A DNA stretch of 64,000 nucleotides. Origin: SIG459 sp045538735. Its GTDB lineage: Bacteria; Bacillota; Clostridia; Oscillospirales; Oscillospiraceae. The translations under genes were made by a program, and so were the position numbers. The stretch covers positions 1 through 64,000 of the forward strand of contig JAZSRY010000063.1 in NCBI GenBank assembly GCA_045538735.1. Direction: 5' to 3'. The notes beneath the pieces were generated by a model. That model made no database searches. It was given only the letters and a program-made list of their open reading frames with translations, and had not been told where the DNA came from. Below, one piece after another: positions 15,677 to 22,621 of this stretch; position 1 is the first letter of the stretch, and each line of letters opens with the position of its first letter.

Positions 15677-17026
15677 TTACAGTTGATTCAGTGCAGCGGA
15701 GATATCCTCAAATTTCATACCTCTGGAGGCCTTCACAAGGACGGTGTCGCCCTGGCGTATAAGCGCGGGAAGCTCGGCGATGAGAGCTTCCTTACTCTCG
15801 AAATGGCGGCCGGCTTCCCCTGCACCTTCGGCGGCGGCGGCAGAGAGCTCTCCGCAGCAAAGCACAGCGTCAACACCCAGAGAGACGGCATAAGAGCCGG
15901 ACTCAAAGTGAAGTTCTCTCTCCTTTTCTCCCAGCTCCAGCATATCGCCTATTATGGCAATTTTTCTGCCCTCTGCCTTGGAAAGAGAACGGAGGGAGGA
16001 TGCAAGAGAGGTGGGGTTGGAGTTATAGCAATCGTCTATTATGCTTATTTTATCGGTTTTAATAAGTCTGGCGCGGCTGCCAACAGGCTCGTAGGCGGCA
16101 ATACCCGCTGCAATCTCTTCATCGCTGAGTCCAAGCTCCATACCGATTGCCGCTCCCGCAAGAGCCGCAGCTATCATATGCTCGCCGTAGGCATTGATGG
16201 TAATGGGGAAGTTTCTTTCCCCTGCCACTACCGTGCAGCAGGTGCTGCCGTCGGGAAGCGTGCGCACATCTTCGGCGCGTACGGCGCAGTTTTCGCCAAG
16301 TCCGTAGCAGACCTTTTCTCTGCCGAAATCCGCAGCGGCAAGCATATCGTCATCGCCGCAGCAGAAGACCATACCCTTACGGGGGATGCCTTCTATCATC
16401 TCGCCCTTGGCTTTCAGCACGCCTGCTCTGTCACCCAAAAATTCAAGGTGGGCATGGCCGATAACAGTGAGAAGGCCGTGATCGGGCTTCACAATTCTTG
16501 TAAGCAGGCTCATCTCTCCGAAATGGGAAATACCCATCTCGATAACGGCGGCGCTATGCTCCTCACGAAGTCCGAAAAGAGTGAGAGGAACACCAAGCTC
16601 ATTATTGAAGTTGCCTGCGGTTTTATGGACATTAAAGTGCTGAGAAAGCACGCTTGCCACCATTTCCTTGGCAGTTGTCTTTCCTACAGAACCGCTTATG
16701 CCGATGAAGGGAATATCAAAGCGGGTGCGGTAAAACTCCGCTATAAGCTGCAGGGCTTCAACGGTGTTTCTGACCCTTATGAAGGGGCGAACATTCTCCT
16801 CGGGGAGCTTTTCACCAATGGCGCATAGAGCGCCTGCTGCCATTACTGCGGGAATAAAATCGTGACCGTCCACTCTCTCGCCTGCAATAGCGGCAAAGAG
16901 ACAGTCGGGCTCAACTTTGCGGCTATCGGTGGTTATGGCACTGACCTCTCTGCGGAGCAGCTCCATATCGCCGAAATAATCGCCGTGGCAGGCGGCTATT
17001 ATGTTTTCAAGACTGAGACCTCTCAT
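15677..17026 (-). CDS. murF: UDP-MurNAc-tripeptide:D-Ala-D-Ala ligase
   Basis: MurF adds D-Ala-D-Ala to the UDP-MurNAc-tripeptide in the cytoplasm, finishing the peptidoglycan pentapeptide. The ATP loop GSVGKTT is at 112-118, and the family blocks HKTAGNFNNELGVP and DDCYNSNPTS are present. The length of 449 aa is normal. Its ATG overlaps the ddl stop by 4 nt (ATGA), so the dipeptide-making enzyme and the dipeptide-using enzyme are coupled. Confidence 0.96.
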   Translation of the reverse strand: MRGLSLENIIAACHGDYFGDMELLRREVSAITTDSRKVEPDCLFAAIAGERVDGHDFIPAVMAAGALCAIGEKLPEENVRPFIRVRNTVEALQLIAEFYRTRFDIPFIGISGSVGKTTAKEMVASVLSQHFNVHKTAGNFNNELGVPLTLFGLREEHSAAVIEMGISHFGEMSLLTRIVKPDHGLLTVIGHAHLEFLGDRAGVLKAKGEMIEGIPRKGMVFCCGDDDMLAAADFGREKVCYGLGENCAVRAEDVRTLPDGSTCCTVVAGERNFPITINAYGEHMIAAALAGAAIGMELGLSDEEIAAGIAAYEPVGSRARLIKTDKISIIDDCYNSNPTSLASSLRSLSKAEGRKIAIIGDMLELGEKERELHFESGSYAVSLGVDAVLCCGELSAAAAEGAGEAGRHFESKEALIAELPALIRQGDTVLVKASRGMKFEDISAALNQL

Positions 17027-18051
17027 CTGTACTTCTCCAGAGATACTTCAATTATCTTTTCGCAGAGGCTGCCGTAATCCATGCCCTCTTCCCTTGCCAT
17101 CTGGGGGATAAGGCTTGTGGGGGTCATGCCGGGGAGGGTGTTTGCCTCGAGGCAGTACATCTCTCCGTCTGCGGCATTCCAGAGGAAGTCAACGCGGCAA
17201 TAGGCATCAACCATCAAAGCCTCGTGCACCTTTTCAGCAAGGCGCTGAACCTTCTTCGTTGCTTCCTCGCCTATGGGTGCGGGACAGATTTCCTCGGTTG
17301 CGCCTGCCTGATATTTGTTCTTATAGTCATAGAAACCGCTCTTGGGGATTATCTCGATGGCGGGCATTGCCTTTCCGTTCATAACGCCAACAGTGAGCTC
17401 TCTGCCTTTTATGTAGCGCTCAACAAGGACAGCCTTTTCATACTTGAAAGCCAGCATCAGCGCGGGAAGATAGTCCTTTTCCTCATAAACAACGCTGGTG
17501 CCTACGCTGCTGCCGCCGGAGCAGGGCTTTACCACACAGGGGAAGCCCACGTTCTCATAACTCTCTGCGCCCTTTTCAAGGGTTATGCCTGAGGGCACGG
17601 GGATGCCCTTGGAGGCGAGAACGGTCTTGGTAAGGCTCTTATTCATTGCAAGAGCGCTGCCCAGATAGCCGGAGCCCGTATATTTGATGCCGTGCAGGTC
17701 GAGGGTTGCCTGCAGCTTGCCGTTTTCTCCCTCTTCGCCGTGGAGCGCGAGGAAGGTTATATCCGCCTTTTCGCATATCTTCAGAACGTTGGGACCGATT
17801 GCGCAGGCGCCGCCTAAGGCGCGAACAGCGTCAAGGTCGGGAGCCGCCTCGGCAACGGAGAAATCTGCTATGCTGCCGCCCCGGGCAAAAACCTCGGCAG
17901 GGTCATCAAAGCTCTCGGTATAGCCAAGATAGAGGTCGATAAGCACCGCATTATGTCCCTTTTCTCTCAAAGCTCTGGCAACGCCCGTGCCGCTGGATAT
18001 GGAAACATCGCGCTCGTTGGAAAGTCCTCCGCAAAGAACAACTATATTCAT
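17023..18051 (-). CDS. ddl: D-alanine--D-alanine ligase
   Basis: An ATP-grasp ligase that joins two D-alanines for peptidoglycan. The N-terminus MNIVVLCGGLSNERDVSI, the KPCSGGSSVGTSVV block and the metal-binding EANTLPGMT region are typical. I place the start at the ATG at 18051, 10 nt behind AGGAGG; the ATG at 18060 lies almost on top of that site. It has its own promoter (18106-18134) and leads the ddl-murF operon. The product appears to be a normal D-Ala ligase; depsipeptide (D-Lac) specificity cannot be judged by eye. Confidence 0.95.
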   Translation of the reverse strand: MNIVVLCGGLSNERDVSISSGTGVARALREKGHNAVLIDLYLGYTESFDDPAEVFARGGSIADFSVAEAAPDLDAVRALGGACAIGPNVLKICEKADITFLALHGEEGENGKLQATLDLHGIKYTGSGYLGSALAMNKSLTKTVLASKGIPVPSGITLEKGAESYENVGFPCVVKPCSGGSSVGTSVVYEEKDYLPALMLAFKYEKAVLVERYIKGRELTVGVMNGKAMPAIEIIPKSGFYDYKNKYQAGATEEICPAPIGEEATKKVQRLAEKVHEALMVDAYCRVDFLWNAADGEMYCLEANTLPGMTPTSLIPQMAREEGMDYGSLCEKIIEVSLEKYR

Positions 18052-18105
18052 AGGATACATTCCTCCTAAATAATTACAAATATGACATTATGCCACTGAC
18101 GGATT

Positions 18106-18134
18106 ATTATAGCACACTTATCTAGCTTAAACAA
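18106..18134 (-). promoter_or_regulatory. Promoter of ddl-murF
   Basis: On the minus strand TTGTTT (18129-18134) and TATAAT (18106-18111) are 17 bp apart. It lies back to back with the promoter of the plus-strand exonuclease gene. Confidence 0.7.
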
Positions 18135-18145
18135 TGAAAAAACTG

Positions 18146-18175
18146 TTGTTATATGCCTTTGAGATGTGATATAAT
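18146..18175 (+). promoter_or_regulatory. Promoter of exonuclease gene
   Basis: TTGTTA (18146-18151) and TATAAT (18170-18175), spacer 18 bp, ending 30 bp before the ATG at 18206. Confidence 0.7.
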
Positions 18176-18205
18176 GCCGTCTATCAATTGAAAGTGGTGA
18201 TATTA

Positions 18206-19174
18206 ATGCAGTATGTGGTTCTTGACCTGGAATGGAACCAGGCAATGAGCTCCAAATCTCCCATATATAACCGTCTCCCTATCCATCTCCGCGGTGAGAT
18301 TATCCAGATCGGCGCTTGCAAGCTCAATGAGGATATGACCCCCGGCGAGGAGTTCCAGATAGACGTTAAACCCGTTTATTTCCGCAAGATGCATTACAAG
18401 GTGAAAAAGCTCACCGGCATCGACTCCGAGCGACTCAGCGATGCCTGCGGATTCAAGGAGGCCATGCGCCAGTTCCGCGAGTTCTGCGGCGACGGCTGCA
18501 CCTTCCTCACCTGGGGCTATGACGACAAGGGTATTATGGAGCAGAACATAATAGTACATGACCTTGACTGGGACTGGATTGCAGGCTGGGTAAACCTCCA
18601 GATAATCTACAATATGCAGACTGACGGAGACAGAAACCAGAAATCCCTCTCCACCGCTATGGAGCACTTCGGCATAGAGCAGACCAGAGTTGCTCACGAC
18701 GCCCTCGGCGATGCCTACAACACCGCTCTCGTATGCTCCCACCTTGACCTCAAGGCGGGTCTTGCAGGCTATGACGAGACCATGCACCAGCTCTCCCTCC
18801 GCCGCAAGAAGGCTTCCGAGGACAGCGAGGAAGGCCCTGAGCCTCTCGAGCATCTCACCTTCAGCGGCTATGCAACCAGAAGCGAAGCTTTTGCCGATGA
18901 GCGCCTTTCCCTAATCCCCTGCCCCGAATGCCGCAAGGAAATGAGCAATCAGCGCTGGGTCAATCAGGGCGATAAGCGCTATATGACCCTTGCCGAATGC
19001 CCCGACCACGGCAAATTCCTCACCCGTGTGAAGTTCCGCCATACCGAGGAGGAAACCTGGACCGCCAACCGCATCATCTATAAGGCAGATGAGGAGATGG
19101 AGGAATACTATAAGCAGAAGGCCATCCAGAACCGCAAGCGCGTTCGCAAGAGAAAGAAAAGCTCAAACACATAA
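18206..19174 (+). CDS. DEDDh-type 3'-5' exonuclease with zinc-ribbon-like C-terminus
   Basis: A 322 aa protein with an RNase T/DnaQ-type exonuclease domain in the first 180 residues. The acidic residues are D7 and E9 (VLDLEWN), an Asp near 106, and H164 with D169 in VAHDALGDA, which fits the DEDDh class. The C-terminus holds CPEC and CPDHG pairs that could bind zinc, then a very basic tail (RKRVRKRKK). The ATG at 18206 was chosen from the AAGTGGTGAT site rather than the TTG at 18188. The nucleic acid target is unknown. Confidence 0.85.
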   Translation: MQYVVLDLEWNQAMSSKSPIYNRLPIHLRGEIIQIGACKLNEDMTPGEEFQIDVKPVYFRKMHYKVKKLTGIDSERLSDACGFKEAMRQFREFCGDGCTFLTWGYDDKGIMEQNIIVHDLDWDWIAGWVNLQIIYNMQTDGDRNQKSLSTAMEHFGIEQTRVAHDALGDAYNTALVCSHLDLKAGLAGYDETMHQLSLRRKKASEDSEEGPEPLEHLTFSGYATRSEAFADERLSLIPCPECRKEMSNQRWVNQGDKRYMTLAECPDHGKFLTRVKFRHTEEETWTANRIIYKADEEMEEYYKQKAIQNRKRVRKRKKSSNT

Positions 19175-19180
19175 AATGTA

Positions 19181-19213
19181 AAAGGATGAGTTCGAATGAA
19201 CTCATCCTTTTTA
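19181..19213. terminator. Bidirectional terminator between exonuclease gene and ribF
   Basis: AAAGGATGAGTTC and its complement around a GAAT loop, with A-rich and T-rich flanks. The two genes converge here. Confidence 0.9.
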
Positions 19214-20107
19214 TTTATCGAAGAATTCTCTTGCGCTTTGGCAATCCCGCTGTATCTGCCCCATAAGCTCCTCGGGAGAGGAAAATTTGCGTTCAGGGCG
19301 GATGAAGCTATGGAACTCCACACAGACATTGGTGCCGTAAAGATAGCCGCTGAAATCGAAAATATTGGTCTCAACGGTGATCTCGTTTCCGCCGAAAGTG
19401 GGGCGGATGCCTACATTTGTGACAGAGGTATATTCGCCCTCGGGCAAAATTGTTCTGGTGGCATAAACTCCGCAGCGGGGCACCAGCACGCCCTCGCCGA
19501 AAACCATATTTATGGTAGGGGCGCCGAGAGTTGTGCCGCCAATCTGAAAGCCGGAGCGGACGGTGTCGGTGAGGATATGGGGATGACCCAGATATTCGTT
19601 TGCTTTTTCCGTCTCACCCGCGGAGAGGAGATTGCGGATAAGGGTGGAGCTTATAATCTCTCCGTCGCGCATAACGGGACTTATTATATCGCAGCCCAGA
19701 CCGATACTCTCGCAGTAAGCTTGCAGCACGTCAGCCTTGCCCTCGCCCTTATAGCCGAAGCAAAAATCGTGACCCACAACAAAATGGACGGCATTATAGC
19801 TCTCTATGACGCTGTCGATAAAATCCTTCCAGTGCATACGCATGGTGCGCTCGTTGAAACGGATGAAATAAACATTTTCAATGTCATAAAAGCGTTTGAG
19901 AATATATCTGCGGTCGGTCGCGGAGTTGATAAGTTCAACCGCCGCACCCTTCACATAGGTATCGGGGTGGCTGTCAAAGGTGAGCACGGCACACTCTGCC
20001 CCAAGGCTCTCAGCCACAGCTTTGCTGCGCTCCATAAGAGCCCCGTGTCCAATATGAATGCCATCGAAAAAGCCGAGTGCCATTACTTTGGGGCTGGGTT
20101 TTTTCAT
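19211..20107 (-). CDS. ribF: Bifunctional riboflavin kinase/FAD synthetase
   Basis: A 298 aa enzyme that makes FMN and then FAD from riboflavin. The N-terminal nucleotidyltransferase domain has MALGFFDGIHIGHGAL (GIHIGH motif) and the C-terminal kinase domain carries GTTLGAPTINM and the TNVGIRPTF block. The start ATG at 20107 overlaps the truB stop by one base (TAATG) and has GAGGTGAAG upstream; the in-frame ATG at 20137 lies within truB. It is the last gene of the long translation operon. Confidence 0.95.
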   Translation of the reverse strand: MKKPSPKVMALGFFDGIHIGHGALMERSKAVAESLGAECAVLTFDSHPDTYVKGAAVELINSATDRRYILKRFYDIENVYFIRFNERTMRMHWKDFIDSVIESYNAVHFVVGHDFCFGYKGEGKADVLQAYCESIGLGCDIISPVMRDGEIISSTLIRNLLSAGETEKANEYLGHPHILTDTVRSGFQIGGTTLGAPTINMVFGEGVLVPRCGVYATRTILPEGEYTSVTNVGIRPTFGGNEITVETNIFDFSGYLYGTNVCVEFHSFIRPERKFSSPEELMGQIQRDCQSAREFFDK

Positions 20108-20973
20108 TACTTCACCTCGTAAAAACTCTTGATGCATACTATTTTGCCCTCCTCAACTGCTGCAAGGGCAAGAAACTCTCCGCTTTCGGAGTAAACGCGA
20201 AACTTCTCGTTTTTGCCGGAATAGGAAAACCTGACGCCGTTTCTGAAAAGCTTTTCCTGCTTTGCATTAAGCACAGCGCTGGGCAGCCCGGCAAAAAGTC
20301 TGTCCACCGGTAGAAGCAGTTCCTCTGCCTTCTCCCCCGCTGCAATCACATCCTCAAGGCGCTGTGCTTCGGAAAGGGAGAAAATTCCCGCGGCCGTGCG
20401 GCGCAGAGAAGACATGCATCCGCCGCAGCCAAGAGCCTCGCCAATATCATTGCAGAGAGTGCGTATATAAGTGCCTTTGCTGCAACGGATGCGCAGCAGG
20501 GCATCTCCATCCTCCCAACCCAGAAAATCAAGGCTATGGATGGTGATTTTTCTGCTTTTTCGCTCGACACTCTCGCCCTTGCGGGCAATTTCGTAGAGCT
20601 TTTTTCCGCCTATTTTGATTGCGGAATACATGGGAGGGATCTGTTCAATCTCCCCTTTGAATTTTTCAAGTGCGGACAAAAGTAGCTCATCGCTTATATC
20701 CGCGCTATTTTCAGAAAGGATATTTCCGCTTGTGTCCTGAGTATCCGTTGTAATACCAAGGCGCAGCTTGGCAATGTATTCCTTGCTGTCCGCCTCCGCA
20801 AACTCCACCGCTCTTGTGGCTCTGCCCAGAAAAACAACAAGAAGTCCCGTAGCCATGGGGTCAAGGGTACCGCTGTGGCCGATGCGCTTTTCGTGGAAAA
20901 CGCCTCTCAGCTTGGCACAGACATCCATGCTTGTCCAGTCCGATGGCTTATCTATAAGCAAAATGCCGTTCAT
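20107..20973 (-). CDS. truB: tRNA pseudouridine(55) synthase
   Basis: TruB makes pseudouridine 55 in the T-loop of tRNAs. The catalytic aspartate is D38 in GHSGTLDPMATG. Other family blocks are SKEYIAKLRLG, QIPPMYSAIKI and RCSKGTYIRTLCNDIG. Length 288 aa is normal. The ATG overlaps the preceding stop (ATGA). Order nrnA-truB-ribF behind rbfA is common in Bacillota. Confidence 0.96.
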   Translation of the reverse strand: MNGILLIDKPSDWTSMDVCAKLRGVFHEKRIGHSGTLDPMATGLLVVFLGRATRAVEFAEADSKEYIAKLRLGITTDTQDTSGNILSENSADISDELLLSALEKFKGEIEQIPPMYSAIKIGGKKLYEIARKGESVERKSRKITIHSLDFLGWEDGDALLRIRCSKGTYIRTLCNDIGEALGCGGCMSSLRRTAAGIFSLSEAQRLEDVIAAGEKAEELLLPVDRLFAGLPSAVLNAKQEKLFRNGVRFSYSGKNEKFRVYSESGEFLALAAVEEGKIVCIKSFYEVK

Positions 20974-21908
20974 TCCATAACCTCGTAAATAACTTCGAGA
21001 AGCGCATCAGCCAGTTCATAGGGTCCCATATTGGCATTGCAGCCTGCCGCCATTGCGTGGCCGCCGCCACCAAAGCGGGCGCAGATTGCGCTTGCATTGA
21101 CCTGGTCATTGGTGCGGACGGAGGCCTTGCTGCGTCCGTCGGGAAGCTCTCTGACGGTTACGGACACAACGCTGCCCCTCACCTTTCCCGCAAGGGAGGC
21201 AAGGTCATCGCAGTCATCCTCAGTGGCTCCGGACTCACGCATCATATCCAAAGTTACAACGGCAACATTGATGCTGTTATCCCTATAAGATCGCATATTT
21301 GCGTAGAGAAGGCCTTCCAGCTTCAGGCGGGGGAAAGACATGCTGCGGAAAAGAAGCTTATTGAGTCTGCCGTTTTCCGCGCCGTATTCGATTACCTTTG
21401 CTGCTGCGCGAAGGGTATCGGGATTGGTGTTGCCGTAGCAGAAGCAGCCTGTATCGGTGCTGATTGCGGCATAGACAAGGTTTGCCTCCTCCTGAGTGAG
21501 GCTGCCGCAAAGTTCCTCGATAAGTTCAAGGATTATCTCTCCACAGGCAGCTTTTTCACCCATAACAAGGTTTTCCTCTGCATAGCCGCTGTTGGAAGCA
21601 TGGTGGTCCACGGCCAGGTCAACCTTGCCCTCAAAGCCGAGGGGAAGCATACGCAAATCTGCGGTGTCCACGCTTACTACATAGAAATTTTCCGCGCTCT
21701 CAGACCAAATATAGTCCTTGACGAAATCCATGTAGGTTTCGGTTATCTCGGGATTATTATAAAGCCCCGCATTTTTACCAAGCCTTCTCAGGGCAGAGCA
21801 AAGAGCCGCGGCGGAGCAGAGAGTGTCTCCGTCGGGGCGGGTATGAGTAAGGAGAAGGATATTATCCTTATCCTTAAGAAGAGAGGCGCAATCACATATC
21901 CTCATCAT
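20970..21908 (-). CDS. nrnA: DHH/DHHA1 phosphoesterase (NrnA type)
   Basis: A 312 aa DHH-family phosphoesterase that in Bacillota degrades short oligoribonucleotides and pAp. Motifs include HTRPDGDTL at the N-terminus, VDHHASN (the DHH box) in the middle and the DHHA1 glycine signature FGGGGHAMAAG near the C-terminus. The start is uncertain among the GTG at 21917 and ATGs at 21908 and 21905; GGTGA favours 21908. It overlaps the rbfA end by 17 nt. Confidence 0.9.
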   Translation of the reverse strand: MMRICDCASLLKDKDNILLLTHTRPDGDTLCSAAALCSALRRLGKNAGLYNNPEITETYMDFVKDYIWSESAENFYVVSVDTADLRMLPLGFEGKVDLAVDHHASNSGYAEENLVMGEKAACGEIILELIEELCGSLTQEEANLVYAAISTDTGCFCYGNTNPDTLRAAAKVIEYGAENGRLNKLLFRSMSFPRLKLEGLLYANMRSYRDNSINVAVVTLDMMRESGATEDDCDDLASLAGKVRGSVVSVTVRELPDGRSKASVRTNDQVNASAICARFGGGGHAMAAGCNANMGPYELADALLEVIYEVME

Positions 21909-22263
21909 TTTCGTCACCGGAAATATTGAGGCTCTCCATTACGGAGTGGATATGGGCGCCGTATTCTATGCTCTTATCCAGTTCAAAAATAAGCTCGGGG
22001 GTATAACGAAGATTGAGAGCTATTCCAAGCTCGCGGCGGAGCCAGGGAGAGGCGCTCTTTACGCCCTTCTTGAATTCCTTTTCATTTACTTCACCAAGAA
22101 TGCTCACATAAACCTTGCAGTAGCGCAGGTCACCGGTGGTGTCAACGCGGGTGATAGAGATAAGGCTTCCCTGATTGACGCGGGGATCCTTAACCTGAGG
22201 GAGCAGTCTGGAAAGGACAAACTGAATATCATCGTTTGTTCTCTGAAGCTTATTGCTTGCCAT
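21892..22263 (-). CDS. rbfA: Ribosome-binding factor A
   Basis: A 123 aa KH-fold protein that helps mature the 30S subunit and 16S 5' end. The N-terminus SNKLQRTNDDIQFVLSRLL and VKDPRV...SITRVDTTGDLRYCKVYVS are typical. Its ribosome site AAGGAGGA lies at the edge of the inverted-repeat element that separates it from infB, so the element sets its 5' untranslated region. Confidence 0.95.
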   Translation of the reverse strand: MASNKLQRTNDDIQFVLSRLLPQVKDPRVNQGSLISITRVDTTGDLRYCKVYVSILGEVNEKEFKKGVKSASPWLRRELGIALNLRYTPELIFELDKSIEYGAHIHSVMESLNISGDENDEDM

Positions 22264-22278
22264 TTATTTTTCCTCCTT

Positions 22279-22550
22279 AGCCTGACCGATATGATCCAAA
22301 CACGTTTTTGAGGGCATATCCGTCGGCATTGCTGCGTTGTCGGCTTTTGAAAGGTACAAAGCCTTTCTGCAAGCTGCCGTCTTGCACTGCCTTAGTGTAT
22401 GACCTCAAAAATCTTTGACTCCCCGAGAGGGGATTTTTGAGTCAGGCAAAATTGAATGATGCGGGTGGGCTGTCGCCCACCAAAGAATGAAATGAAGTCT
22501 GGCGCTAAAATCCGCCTCGCGGAGCGTGTTCGGATTATGTCGCTCAGGCT
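22279..22550. repeat. Inverted-repeat-bounded element in the infB-rbfA gap
   Basis: The two ends of this 272 bp stretch are 26 bp inverted repeats, identical at 22 of 26 positions: 22279-22304 and the complement of 22525-22550, both starting AGCCTGA and ending AACACG. It holds no gene. Inside are hairpins at 22404-22441 (CTCAAAAATC arms around CCCC-GAGA-GGGG), 22464-22481 (GGTGGGC-TGTC-GCCCACC) and a small GAAAGG/CCTTTC stem near 22360. This looks like a non-autonomous transposable or REP/MITE-type unit in a normally tight operon; a structured regulatory RNA is the alternative. Confidence 0.6.
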
Positions 22551-22571
22551 TAGAAAGGATAGTATTACTTC

Positions 22572-22607
22572 AAAATAACGGGCAGCTGTGGAGCCGCCCG
22601 TTATTTT
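22572..22607 (-). terminator. Terminator directly after infB
   Basis: A 12 bp perfect stem (AAAATAACGGGC and complement) with a 12 nt loop starts 14 bp after the infB stop on the minus strand and ends in TTATTTT. It would partly uncouple rbfA-nrnA-truB-ribF from infB. Confidence 0.75.
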
Positions 22608-22621
22608 AGCTTTTATATGCT

